NCBI GenBank assembly: GCA_003445555.1
Contig: DMDI01000130.1
Location: 1-7,397 of the forward strand
Length of the DNA stretch: 7,397 bases
Source of the DNA: Desulfotomaculum sp.
GTDB lineage: Bacteria > Bacillota > Desulfotomaculia > Desulfotomaculales > Nap2-2B
Reading direction: 5' to 3'
The notes below the pieces were generated by a model. The model made no database searches. It worked only from the letters and a program-made list of their open reading frames with translations, and had not been told where the DNA came from. This document shows, one piece after another, positions 1 through 6,675 of this stretch. A program made the position numbers and the translations under genes. How positions within the stretch are numbered: position 1 is the first letter of the stretch; each line of letters starts with the position of its first letter.

Positions 1-55
1 TCTGGCAAAAAAACTTTGTGCCTTTGAACCTGAGTAGTTACACAATAACGGAAAA
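1..55. other. Leader of birA, nothing assigned
   Basis: This short stretch before birA has no recognisable gene end, terminator or clear promoter. It holds two near-repeats of CTTTG (ACTTTGTGCCTTTGAACC), which resemble low-complexity dispersed repeats but cannot be judged from one copy. The bases before the birA ATG (AACGGAAAA) make only a weak ribosome site. No BirA operator of the inverted GTTAAC type is visible. Confidence 0.3.
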
Positions 56-1057
56 ATGAAAAAACGAATTTTATATTTATTGAAAAATGATTATCCGCAG
101 GCTGTTTCAGGAGAAAGTATATGTAAAGCTCTGGGTGTTTCCCGGACCTCCGTATGGAAACATATCCAGGCGCTGCGTAGGGATGGTTATGAAATAGCGG
201 CCCAGCCCAACGTTGGTTACCGCCTGGTGAGTGTTCCTGATTTTTTATACCCGGAAGAAGTTACCTATAACTTGAATACTGATTTTTTAGGTCGCACGGT
301 TTATTATTATAAGGAGGCAGATTCAACAAATCAAATAGCTAAAGATTTAGCCAGGCAAGGGGCGGCCAATGGCAGCCTGGTGGTTGCCGAGGCGCAAAGA
401 GCGGGTCACGGTCGCCTGTCACGAGGATGGTTTTCCCCTTACGGCAAAGGAATATGGTGTTCGGTTATCCTTTACCCAAAAATTAATCCAATTGAGGTAC
501 CGCCAATAACCATGTTAGCTTCAGTGGCTATAGCCCGGGCAATAAAGGAGGTAGTTGGGGTCAGAGCCGGCATTAAGTGGCCTAATGATATATACCTTAA
601 GGGGAAAAAGGTATGTGGCATTCTCACGGAAATGGGGGCCGAAATGGAGCAGGTAAAGTATCTGGTTTTAGGAATAGGCCTTAATGTAAATATTGAGGCG
701 GAAGATTTTCCCTCCCCTATAAAAGAAGTAGCCACTTCTTTAAAAATTGAAAGCGCTCGGCCTGTAAGCCGGTTGCGTCTTTTGCAGGTGATTTTAAAGG
801 AACTGGAAAAGTTATATTTTGTTTGGCTAAAAGAAGGATTTGCTCCGATTCTAATCCAATGGAAAAAGTTATGTGTGCACCTGCCTGGTTTAGTACGCCT
901 GGACAGCTTAAAAGAAAGCTGGGAAGGGTGGACGGAAGATGTTGATTTAAGTGGGGCCTTATTATTGCGCTTATCCACCGGGGAGATACGTCGTTTTATC
1001 ACGGGGGAAATTTCTTTAACCACAGGCTGGAAGCCTGTGCCACGGGAGGTGACTTAA
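56..1057 (+). CDS. birA: Bifunctional biotin--protein ligase / biotin operon repressor
   Basis: BirA activates biotin with ATP to biotinyl-AMP and transfers it to the biotin-carrier lysine of carboxylases. With an N-terminal DNA-binding domain it also represses biotin genes when biotin is plentiful. Residues 1-58 form a winged helix-turn-helix ([23 protein letters not shown]). The ligase domain follows: [10 protein letters not shown] at 88-97, the biotin/adenylate loop GHGRLSRGW at 117-125 (R120 matches E. coli R118), KWPND at 174-178, KKVCGILTE at 184-192 and GIGLNVN at 206-212. A small C-terminal domain runs from about 275 to 321. Family proteins normally end near GEISLR. Here GEISL (317-321) is followed by about 12 extra residues ([12 protein letters not shown]) encoded by a hairpin repeat. 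The ATG start is placed by the HTH beginning at residue 1, as its ribosome site is weak. coaX starts 5 bp downstream, so the two are likely one operon. Confidence 0.96.
   Translation: MKKRILYLLKNDYPQAVSGESICKALGVSRTSVWKHIQALRRDGYEIAAQPNVGYRLVSVPDFLYPEEVTYNLNTDFLGRTVYYYKEADSTNQIAKDLARQGAANGSLVVAEAQRAGHGRLSRGWFSPYGKGIWCSVILYPKINPIEVPPITMLASVAIARAIKEVVGVRAGIKWPNDIYLKGKKVCGILTEMGAEMEQVKYLVLGIGLNVNIEAEDFPSPIKEVATSLKIESARPVSRLRLLQVILKELEKLYFVWLKEGFAPILIQWKKLCVHLPGLVRLDSLKESWEGWTEDVDLSGALLLRLSTGEIRRFITGEISLTTGWKPVPREVT
1021..1043. repeat. Short hairpin repeat forming the 3' end of birA
   Basis: CACAGGCT (1021-1028), loop GGA, AGCCTGTG (1032-1039) form a perfect 8-bp stem with a 3-nt loop, followed by CCAC. 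In the birA frame it reads TGWKPVP, just past the point where the BirA fold normally ends. From memory, the CACAGGCTGGAAGCCTGTG motif and its TGWKPVP peptide recur in many unrelated bacterial genomes as a dispersed palindrome. That is recollection and was not searched here. No T-tract follows, so it is not an intrinsic terminator. Confidence 0.65.
1044..1052 (+). promoter_or_regulatory. Ribosome binding site of coaX inside birA
   Basis: GGGAGGTGA lies 10 nt before the coaX ATG and within the last codons of birA, directly after the hairpin repeat. This arrangement fits translational coupling of coaX to birA. The hairpin may affect access of ribosomes to the site. Confidence 0.8.
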
Positions 1058-1062
1058 AATAT

Positions 1063-1836
1063 ATGCTTTTAGGGTTTGATGTGGGCAACACTAATATTGT
1101 CTTAGGGGTATATCAGCATAAAGAATTGCTGAAACACTGGCGTCTGTCTACTTTCCCTTACCGTACGGCTGATGAGTACGGGATGTTGTTAATGGATCTT
1201 TTTGGTCACGCCGGTATCGCTTTTCAAGATATTAAAGCCTTAATTATTTCCTCGGTTGTTCCTCCTCTTATGCTGGCTTTAGAACAAATGGCGAAGAATT
1301 ACTTTAATCTGAGTCCTTTGATTGTTGGGCCGGGCATAAAAACGGGCATGCCTATAAAATATGAAAATCCGCGTGAAATTGGGGCTGACCGTATTGTCAA
1401 TGCCATTGCCGGACACGCTTTATACGGTAGCCCGCTTATCATCGTAGATTTTGGCACCGCCACAACCTTTTGCATTATTTCCGCACACGGGGAATATTTG
1501 GGAGGGGCTATAGCTCCAGGGATTAATATTTCGACCGAAGCCTTGTTTACCCGCGCGGCCAAACTCCCCCGCGTTGAACTGGTAAAACCCCCCACCGTTA
1601 TCGGCAAAAATACGGTTAACAGCATGCAGTCAGGTATTCTTTACGGTTTTGTGGGTCAGGTTGATGAAATTGTTCGCCGAATCAGAAAAGAACTAGGGGA
1701 AAATCCCTTTGTCCTGGCTACGGGAGGGCTGGCTGAGCTAATTGCCAAAGAATCAAGCACGATTAACGAGGTTGATCCCCTGCTTACCTTAAAAGGATTA
1801 CAAATTATTTACGAGCGTAACAGTAGCGACAAATGA
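1063..1836 (+). CDS. coaX: Type III pantothenate kinase
   Basis: CoaX phosphorylates pantothenate to 4'-phosphopantothenate, the first committed step of coenzyme A synthesis. Type III enzymes belong to the ASKHA fold, need a monovalent cation and are not inhibited by CoA. The 257 residues match the usual family length. Visible motifs are the phosphate loop DVGNTN at 6-11, EIGADR at 105-110 with the probable catalytic aspartate D109, the second phosphate motif DFGTATT at 129-135, GGAIAPGI at 148-154 and ATGGLA at 219-224. The C-terminus [11 protein letters not shown] is typical. The start has a strong ribosome site inside the end of birA. The stop TGA (1834-1836) is also the first three bases of a tandem-repeat element, so the last few residues (SSDK) may be set by where that element begins. 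Confidence 0.97.
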   Translation: MLLGFDVGNTNIVLGVYQHKELLKHWRLSTFPYRTADEYGMLLMDLFGHAGIAFQDIKALIISSVVPPLMLALEQMAKNYFNLSPLIVGPGIKTGMPIKYENPREIGADRIVNAIAGHALYGSPLIIVDFGTATTFCIISAHGEYLGGAIAPGINISTEALFTRAAKLPRVELVKPPTVIGKNTVNSMQSGILYGFVGQVDEIVRRIRKELGENPFVLATGGLAELIAKESSTINEVDPLLTLKGLQIIYERNSSDK

Positions 1837-1866
1837 GAGGTGAGAGGTGAGAGATGAGAATAAGAA

Positions 1867-1889
1867 GAGATTCGGCGAAGCTGAATCTC
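1867..1889. repeat. Hairpin at the centre of the heptad element
   Basis: GAGATTCGGC (1867-1876), loop GAA, GCTGAATCTC (1880-1889) form a 10-bp stem with one G-T pair. It is not followed by a T-tract, so it reads as a structural core of the element and not as a terminator. Transcripts running from coaX to nadE would carry it. Confidence 0.7.
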
Positions 1890-1933
1890 CACTTTAAAGT
1901 CCCACCTCCCACCTCCCACCTCCCACTTCTCAC

Positions 1934-1941
1934 AGGTGAGG
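1934..1941 (+). promoter_or_regulatory. Ribosome binding site deciding the nadE start
   Basis: AGGTGAGG lies 5 nt before the ATG at 1947. It favours that ATG over the in-frame ATG at 1854, which lies in the repeat element and would add 31 residues unlike any NadE. The neighbouring CTCAC could pair locally with GTGAG of this site, so the right arm may modulate its access. Confidence 0.75.
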
Positions 1942-1946
1942 TTAAG

Positions 1947-3707
1947 ATGAGAATTGCCCTGGTACAATTCAACCCTATAATTGCCAACATTAAGCATAAT
2001 ACGGCTAAGATTTTACGGGCTATAGATTTTGCCGGCCGGTTAAAGGCCGATTTGGTTATCTTTCCTGAATTGGCGATAATGGGTTACCCGCCGCGCGATC
2101 TTTTGTGGCGCCAGGATATTTTAGAGCAGGTGGAAACAGCTTTAAAGAAAGATATTGCGCCTAAAAGCCAAAAATTGGGAGTATTAATTGGTGCTCCGGT
2201 AGTTGATACCGGAAATCTTTACAATGCGGCCTTGCTTTTTTACGAAGGCAGGCTATTGGGCCGCCAGGATAAAACGTTGCTGCCGGATTATGACGTCTTT
2301 GAGGAAAACCGGTATTTTAAGCCGGCCCAAAAACGGGAACCGCTTCTATTTAAAGGAGTAAAGTTCGGCTTGACCGTTTGCGAAGATATTTGGAACGATA
2401 AGGATTATTGGAACAGGCGCCATTACCCGCTTGATCCCGTGGAAGAATTAATTGCCCAAGGGGCAGATTTAATCGTTAATATTTCCGCCTCCCCTTATCA
2501 TTACGGTAAGATTGACCTGCGCTCTGACATGCTGCAAAAAATGGCCGCTAAGTATCAAAAAATTTTTATCTACGCTAACCAGGTGGGTGGTAATGATGAA
2601 CTTATTTTTGACGGATCCAGTTTGGCCGTTAATTCTAAAGGGGAAATAATAGGCCGGGCCGGAAGCTTTGGTGAAGATATGCTTTTCTTCAGCCTTAGTA
2701 GGGGCGTTAAATTTAACGCCCCTACTAAGTATCTGGAAAATTGGGTACCTGCCCGTCAGGCTAGCAGGCAGATAATCTATCAGAGGAAGAAAAACCTAAT
2801 AACTTGCCAGACAGTCGGGAAGGAAAAAGAGGAATTTTTTCCCGGAAAAATTTACTACGCGTCCTCGCCGGAGGATATAGGTTGTCTTTATCATGCTCTG
2901 GTGCTGGGAATCAAAGATTACTTGCGTAAAACCGGCTTTAAACGGGTCCTGGTGGGATTAAGTGGGGGCATTGATTCTTCTGTTGTTGCCGCACTGTCCG
3001 CGGCTGCCTGCGGCAAGGAAAACTTTTTAGGGGTGGCTATGCCCTCAAAATACTCTTCTCCAGGCAGCCTGGCTGATGCACGTCAGTTGGCTTTAAACCT
3101 GGGCATAGCGTACCGGGAAATACCTATCCAAGGTATCTTTGATGAATGTTTAACCACTTTAAACAAAGAAGGCTCTCCTCTGGTTGATTTGGCCGAAGAA
3201 AACATTCAGGCCCGCATTCGCGGTAATATTTTAATGTTCATTTCTAACCGGGAGGGTTACCTTACCTTAAGCACGGGAAATAAATCGGAGCTGGCGGTGG
3301 GGTACTGTACCCTTTACGGAGATATGTGCGGCGGGCTGGCCGTTATTTCTGACGTCCCTAAAACAATGGTTTACGTTTTGGCCAGGTATATTAACCGGAA
3401 ACGGGAAATCATCCCCGCGTCAGTACTGGTTAAGCCTCCCTCTGCCGAACTAAGGCCGGACCAAACCGATCAAGATTCCTTACCCCCTTATGAAATCCTG
3501 GATGCTATCTTGCACCTGTATATTGAAGAAAATAAACCGGCGGCCGAAATCATCGCGGCCGGCTATAACGCCGCGCTGGTACGGGAAATTATCCAAAAAA
3601 TTGACCGGGCAGAATATAAACGGCGTCAGGCGGCCCTCGGCCTTAAAGTAACCACCAAGGCCTTTGGTATGGGGCGACGGATACCAATTGCGTGGCAGCA
3701 GCAGTAG
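1947..3707 (+). CDS. nadE: Glutamine-dependent NAD+ synthetase
   Basis: This enzyme makes NAD+ from deamido-NAD+ and ATP, using ammonia released from glutamine by its own N-terminal domain and channelled to the C-terminal domain. From the 1947 ATG it has 586 residues. Residues 1 to about 245 form a nitrilase-type glutaminase with a visible Glu-Lys-Cys triad: E41 (FPELAIMGYPPRDLL), K109 (RQDKTLLPDYDVF) and C145 (LTVCEDIW). Residues from about 305 to 586 form the synthetase with the ATP-binding PP-loop SGGIDSS at 339-345, then STGNKSE at 442-448, and a typical end (KAFGMGRRIPIA). The linker between domains contains LSRGVKFNAPTK (250-261), encoded exactly by a 36-bp perfect palindrome, probably an in-frame repeat insertion. 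The frame stays open back to 1854, but residues there are repeat-derived, and family homology begins at MRIALVQFNP. Confidence 0.96.
   Translation: MRIALVQFNPIIANIKHNTAKILRAIDFAGRLKADLVIFPELAIMGYPPRDLLWRQDILEQVETALKKDIAPKSQKLGVLIGAPVVDTGNLYNAALLFYEGRLLGRQDKTLLPDYDVFEENRYFKPAQKREPLLFKGVKFGLTVCEDIWNDKDYWNRRHYPLDPVEELIAQGADLIVNISASPYHYGKIDLRSDMLQKMAAKYQKIFIYANQVGGNDELIFDGSSLAVNSKGEIIGRAGSFGEDMLFFSLSRGVKFNAPTKYLENWVPARQASRQIIYQRKKNLITCQTVGKEKEEFFPGKIYYASSPEDIGCLYHALVLGIKDYLRKTGFKRVLVGLSGGIDSSVVAALSAAACGKENFLGVAMPSKYSSPGSLADARQLALNLGIAYREIPIQGIFDECLTTLNKEGSPLVDLAEENIQARIRGNILMFISNREGYLTLSTGNKSELAVGYCTLYGDMCGGLAVISDVPKTMVYVLARYINRKREIIPASVLVKPPSAELRPDQTDQDSLPPYEILDAILHLYIEENKPAAEIIAAGYNAALVREIIQKIDRAEYKRRQAALGLKVTTKAFGMGRRIPIAWQQQ
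2694..2729. repeat. 36-bp perfect palindrome inside nadE (copy 1)
   Basis: Every base from 2694 to 2729 pairs about the centre at 2711/2712. The half-site is CTTAGTAGGGGCGTTAAA. It begins exactly on a codon boundary and spans codons 250-261, reading LSRGVKFNAPTK. Being a palindrome, it encodes the same peptide on either strand. Its 28-bp core (GTAGGGGCGTTAAA plus complement) is identical to the core at 3776-3803. Its position in the linker between the two enzyme domains is where an insertion would be best tolerated. Confidence 0.92.
2748..2771. repeat. Degenerate CCTGCCCGTCAG repeat inside nadE
   Basis: CCTGCCCGTCAG at 2748-2759 occurs again, identical over 12 bp, at 3709-3720 just after the nadE stop. 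Here it continues as GCTAGCAGGCAG, so CTGCC (2749-2753) can pair with GGCAG (2767-2771). It codes for VPARQASRQ-region residues of the NadE linker. It lies 18 bp after the 36-bp palindrome. It may be a worn copy of a second palindromic family, though 12 bp of identity is modest evidence. Confidence 0.45.
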
Positions 3708-3712
3708 GCCTG

Positions 3713-3776
3713 CCCGTCAGACTGTTAGGAAGACAACCTGTCTTATGTAACAAAACCTGACAGCCTGACAGACGGG
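3713..3776. repeat. Imperfect inverted repeat after nadE
   Basis: CCCGTC (3713-3718) pairs with GACGGG (3771-3776), and CTGTTAGG (3722-3729) pairs with CCTGACAG (3756-3763) with one G-T pair. A small hairpin AAGACA-ACC-TGTCTT (3730-3744) sits inside. CCTGACAG is repeated in tandem at 3756-3771. The structure could fold in RNA at the nadE 3' end, but no T-tract follows, so termination is not supported. It abuts the second palindrome copy, and the two occupy almost the whole nadE-rmuC spacer. Confidence 0.6.
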
Positions 3777-3806
3777 TAGGGGCGTTAAATTTAACGCCCC
3801 TACCCG
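3773..3806. repeat. 34-bp perfect palindrome before rmuC (copy 2)
   Basis: The half-site is CGGGTAGGGGCGTTAAA, perfectly mirrored about 3789/3790. The inner 28 bp (3776-3803) are identical to the copy inside nadE. The outer bases differ between copies (CGG/CCG here, CTTA/TAAG there), yet each pair of flanks is itself complementary. It ends 4 bp before the rmuC ribosome site, so an RNA hairpin here could affect rmuC translation. It is not followed by a T-tract. Confidence 0.92.
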
Positions 3807-3810
3807 GAAG

Positions 3811-3818
3811 AAAGGAGG
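3811..3818 (+). promoter_or_regulatory. Ribosome binding site of rmuC
   Basis: AAAGGAGG, a near-perfect anti-16S match, stands 7 nt before the ATG at 3826 and fixes the rmuC start just ahead of its membrane segment. Confidence 0.85.
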
Positions 3819-3825
3819 AAACAAG

Positions 3826-5190
3826 ATGCCTGACATTATTGTCTTAGGGCTTTTATTTTTGTTGATTTTAGGGGTAATTGTGCTTCAAATTATTCTCCGG
3901 TCAAAATTACAGGAATTAAACCCCTTAATACGTTATGTTAACGACAATTTTGTTAACTTAAATAGCTCCTTTCAACAGTTAAATTTTGGTTTGAACGTCT
4001 TAGGCAAAACTCAGGAAAAAATCGAACATTCTCTGCGCGAAGAGATAGGGAAAAACAGGGAAGAAATTACGGGTTCTTTAAATCTTTTTGGCGGGTCTAT
4101 ATCAGCCCGGATAGCCGAAATGGCAAACCTTCAACAAAACCAATTGGATGGAGTGCTAAAACAGATCAATGCCCTGACCCAATCAAACGAACAAAAATTA
4201 GAAGCAGTGAGATCTACCGTTGAGGGAAATCTTCGCTACCTTCAGGAAAACAACACTAAGAAACTGGAAGAAATGCGGGCTACGGTGGACGAAAAATTGC
4301 ACCATACGCTGGAGCAAAGATTGGGTGAATCGTTTAAGCTGGTCAGTGAACGTTTAGAACAAGTATATAAGGGCCTGGGTGAAATGCAGACGTTGGCCGT
4401 CGGCGTGGGTGACCTCAAAAAAGTACTCACTAACGTTAAGGCCCGGGGTATCTTTGGCGAAATTCAGTTGGGAAACATTCTGGAAGAAATACTTACGCCT
4501 GAACAGTATCTTAAAAACGTACCTACTAAAAAGAACAGCAGTGAAATAGTGGAGTATGCCGTAAAGCTGCCGGGTCCGGATGATGCTGGGCCGGTGCTTT
4601 TGCCTATTGACGCTAAATTTTCCCAGGAAGACTATTTGCGTTTGTTGGACGCTTATGAGACAGGTAAGGTAGAATTAATTGAGCAGGCAGGTAAAGGTTT
4701 GGAAAGCAGGATTAAGTCCCAGGCTAAAGACATTTGCGCTAAGTATATTTCAGTTCCCGAGACTACCGATTTTGGCATCATGTTTCTTCCTACCGAAAGC
4801 CTCTATGCGGAAGTTTTACGCCGGACAGGTTTAGTGGAGCATCTGCAGAGAGAATACAAGGTCAATGTAACTGGTCCCTCCACTCTGGCCGCATTTCTCA
4901 ACAGTTTGGCCGTAGGTTTTAAAACCCTGGCGATTCAAAAGCATTCAAGCGAAGTATGGACCCTTCTAGGCAGCGTTAAAACTGAATTTAATAAATACAG
5001 CAGTGTCCTGGACAAAATAGATAAACAGCTTAAGACCGTTACCAATACGGTAACGGAGGCTCAGAGAAGAACCCGCGTTATTCAAAAAAGCCTGAAAAAC
5101 GTGGAAGAAACACCCGGAGAAAAGCTTCTTATGTCTGCCGATTTGATAGAAATAGAAAATGGAGAAGATGAGGTCAATCATCTTGCCTAA
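3826..5190 (+). CDS. rmuC: DNA recombination protein RmuC
   Basis: RmuC family proteins limit recombination at inverted repeats and are predicted nucleases of the PD-(D/E)XK type; the biochemical activity is poorly known. The 454-residue protein has one N-terminal membrane segment (about 4-24, VLGLLFLLILGVIVLQIIL), a long predicted coiled coil (about 28-185) with repeated KLEAVRSTVEGNL / KLEEMRATVDEKL motifs, and then the conserved domain. Family signatures include KARGIFGEIQLGNILEEIL (205-223), LPIDAKFSQEDYLRLLDA (259-276, with D262 and K264 as likely active-site residues) and FGIMFLPTESLYAEVLRR (316-333). The tail is acidic. It probably sits at the membrane with the body in the cytoplasm. 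It is followed after 54 bp by rarA, another recombination gene. The original rmuC phenotype concerns inverted repeats, which are notably abundant in this window, but a functional link is only a thought. Confidence 0.94.
   Translation: MPDIIVLGLLFLLILGVIVLQIILRSKLQELNPLIRYVNDNFVNLNSSFQQLNFGLNVLGKTQEKIEHSLREEIGKNREEITGSLNLFGGSISARIAEMANLQQNQLDGVLKQINALTQSNEQKLEAVRSTVEGNLRYLQENNTKKLEEMRATVDEKLHHTLEQRLGESFKLVSERLEQVYKGLGEMQTLAVGVGDLKKVLTNVKARGIFGEIQLGNILEEILTPEQYLKNVPTKKNSSEIVEYAVKLPGPDDAGPVLLPIDAKFSQEDYLRLLDAYETGKVELIEQAGKGLESRIKSQAKDICAKYISVPETTDFGIMFLPTESLYAEVLRRTGLVEHLQREYKVNVTGPSTLAAFLNSLAVGFKTLAIQKHSSEVWTLLGSVKTEFNKYSSVLDKIDKQLKTVTNTVTEAQRRTRVIQKSLKNVEETPGEKLLMSADLIEIENGEDEVNHLA
5036..5056. 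repeat. Small inverted repeat within rmuC
   Basis: CCGTTACC (5036-5043), loop AATAC, GGTAACGG (5049-5056) form a perfect 8-bp stem. It codes for TVTNTVT in the helical tail of RmuC. The alternating Thr-Val codons make a chance origin plausible. Confidence 0.5.
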
Positions 5191-5244
5191 TCCGCCAATA
5201 AACCAGCTTCCGCAGGGATTATTGGGATAAGAAAGGAAAAAGAC

Positions 5245-6579
5245 GTGGACGGGTTTTTTGATTTTGATTATGTAAAAGAACAACCATTGGAAATGGCCCC
5301 TTTAGCTTACCGTATGCGCCCGGCAAGTTTAGCTGAATTTGAAGAGCAGACGGCAATAATTGGTCAGGGCACCTTACTAAGGCGGGCAATTGAAGCGGAC
5401 TTGCTTAAGTCAATGCTTTTTTTTGGACCGCCTGGCTCGGGAAAAACCGCGCTGGCTAACATCATTGCTAAGATGACCGGGGCTCACTTTGAGGTAATTA
5501 ACGCCGTTACGGCTGGCCTGGCGGAAATTAGACGAATAATTGAAAAGGCAAAGGAAAGACAAACCTTGGCGGGTACAAGGACAGTTCTTTTTATTGATGA
5601 AATTCACCGCTTTAATAAAGTCCAGCAAGAAGCTTTATTGCCGTTTGTGGAAAAGGGGTTAGTTATTTTAATTGGCTCCACTACGGAAAACCCTATGTTT
5701 TACGTTAGCCGGCCCCTGCTTTCCAGGCTGCGGGTTTATCGTTTAGAACCTTTATCCAAAGAAGCTATAAAACGTATTTTAGAAAGGGCCCTTAAAGATT
5801 CAGCGCGTGGTTTGGCTAAGTACCGGCCGGAAGTAGAGGACCAGGCCCTTAACCACCTGGCCGCAGTAGCCAACGGGGATGCCCGGATGGCCCTGAATGC
5901 TTTGGAGTTAGCGGTGCTGCTGATAAAACCGGACCAGGACGGCAGGCGCGGGATAAACTTGTCAACGGCCGAGCAGGCAATCCAGCAGCGGGTTTTGCAG
6001 TACAGCAAGGAAGAGGAGCACTATGATGTAGTATCTGCCTGGATAAAGAGTATGCGCGGCTCCGATCCCCAGGCCGCCCTATACTGGTTAGCCCGCTTGA
6101 TTTACGCCGGTGAAACACCGGAATTTATTTGCCGCCGGCTGATGATTCACGCGGCCGAGGATGTGGGCCTGGCTGACCCACAGGCGCTTATTTTAACCAC
6201 AGCCGCCGCCCAGGCGGTGGAACGGGTGGGTTATCCTGAGGCCAGGCTTATTTTGGCTGAAGCGGTTTTATATATTGCCCTGGCTCCCAAAAGCAACTCG
6301 GTCTACCGGGGGATAGATGCGGCTTATGAGGCGGTTAAAAAGAAAAGGGCCGGGGAAGTCCCCCCGCCCCTACGTGATGCCAGTTATAAAGGAGCAGCCA
6401 TGCTTGGTCACGGGAAGGGATATAAGTATCCCCATGATTATCCCGGACACTGGGTCGCCCAAGAATATTTACCCCCGTCTTTAAAGGGACAGTTGTTTTA
6501 CCGGCCTTCCCAGCAGGGAAAAGAAAAATTAATTTACGAACAGTGGTTGAAGAGAATATCGGATAAGCAAACTACCTAG
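5245..6579 (+). CDS. rarA: Replication-associated recombination protein RarA (MgsA), AAA+ ATPase
   Basis: RarA/MgsA (WRNIP1/Mgs1 family) is a clamp-loader-like AAA+ ATPase acting at stalled forks and on SSB-coated DNA ends. The 444 residues show Walker A GPPGSGKT at 61-68, Walker [10 protein letters not shown] at 115-123, sensor 1 GSTTENP at 144-150, the SRPLLSR arginine-finger region at 155-161 and sensor 2 GDARMALN at 211-218. The C-terminal MgsA tetramerisation domain has [12 protein letters not shown] (301-312), [15 protein letters not shown] (346-360) and [23 protein letters not shown]. Translation starts at a GTG with GAAAGGA 7 nt upstream (5231-5237). The family's VPxHLRDA motif reads VPPPLRDA here, without a length change. 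It follows rmuC by 54 bp with no terminator and may share its transcript. Confidence 0.96.
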   Translation: MDGFFDFDYVKEQPLEMAPLAYRMRPASLAEFEEQTAIIGQGTLLRRAIEADLLKSMLFFGPPGSGKTALANIIAKMTGAHFEVINAVTAGLAEIRRIIEKAKERQTLAGTRTVLFIDEIHRFNKVQQEALLPFVEKGLVILIGSTTENPMFYVSRPLLSRLRVYRLEPLSKEAIKRILERALKDSARGLAKYRPEVEDQALNHLAAVANGDARMALNALELAVLLIKPDQDGRRGINLSTAEQAIQQRVLQYSKEEEHYDVVSAWIKSMRGSDPQAALYWLARLIYAGETPEFICRRLMIHAAEDVGLADPQALILTTAAAQAVERVGYPEARLILAEAVLYIALAPKSNSVYRGIDAAYEAVKKKRAGEVPPPLRDASYKGAAMLGHGKGYKYPHDYPGHWVAQEYLPPSLKGQLFYRPSQQGKEKLIYEQWLKRISDKQTT

Positions 6580-6607
6580 TTCTATATTCTATTTAATAGA
6601 TGTCAAC

Positions 6608-6636
6608 TTGACGCAGGAAATAAATCATGTTAAGAT
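6608..6636 (+). promoter_or_regulatory. Sigma-A-type promoter with extended -10 for the tadA-tRNA unit
   Basis: TTGACG (6608-6613) is followed after exactly 17 bp by TAAGAT (6631-6636), preceded by TGT, an extended -10. Transcription would start near 6642-6645. That is too close to the GTG at 6649 for a ribosome site, which supports the later tadA start at 6676. The promoter lies in the 96-bp gap after rarA, where I find no clear terminator. Confidence 0.75.
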
Positions 6637-6660
6637 ATTTTTGCTTGGGTGGTTTGGTTT

Positions 6661-6668
6661 AGAAGGAG
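6661..6668 (+). promoter_or_regulatory. Ribosome binding site deciding the tadA start
   Basis: AGAAGGAG stands 7 nt before the GTG at 6676. The in-frame GTG at 6649 has no such site and would place this purine-rich sequence inside the coding region. Confidence 0.85.
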
Positions 6669-6675
6669 CAGGTTT

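Larger units (their letters stand above)
1834..1941. repeat. Inverted heptad-repeat element between coaX and nadE
   Basis: The left arm has four 7-bp units (TGAGAGG twice, TGAGAGA, TGAGAAT; 1834-1861). The right arm has five units of the opposite sense (TCCCACC three times, TCCCACT, TCTCACA; 1900-1934). The arms are largely complementary, with about 6 mismatches in 27. Between them lie a perfect hairpin (1867-1889) and the 10-bp palindrome ACTTTAAAGT (1891-1900). The element starts on the coaX stop codon and its right end carries the nadE ribosome site, so it fills the whole coaX-nadE gap. I recall GTGAGAG-type heptads as dispersed repeats in clostridial genomes, but only this copy can be seen. 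Confidence 0.75.

Noticed and set aside
472..1023. 183-residue reverse-strand open frame opposite birA
   Set aside because: It lies fully within the well-supported birA gene, is rich in residues mirrored from birA codons and has no recognisable domain.
1854..1946. N-terminal extension of NadE from the ATG at 1854
   Set aside because: The 31 extra residues are encoded by the repeat element. The family fold begins at MRIALVQFNP, and a good ribosome site stands before 1947.
1805..1997. Reverse-strand open frames with [15 protein letters not shown] repeats
   Set aside because: They are translations of the heptad repeat element, have no ribosome site and overlap the coaX and nadE ends. No protein family fits.
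3773..3806. Palindrome as an intrinsic terminator after nadE
   Set aside because: Although the stem is strong, it is followed by CCCGGAAGAAAGGAGG with no T-run, and the same core sits inside a coding region.
6345..6373. GC-rich partial palindrome in rarA (CCGGGGAAGTCCCC then CGCCCCTAC) resembling the palindrome ends
   Set aside because: The RarA alignment from memory shows no insertion here and the surrounding [13 protein letters not shown] is normal family sequence apart from one Pro. The 9-bp match is probably chance.
6588..6600. TCTATTTAATAGA as a rarA terminator
   Set aside because: The stem is short and AT-only in character with almost no loop, and no T-tract follows.
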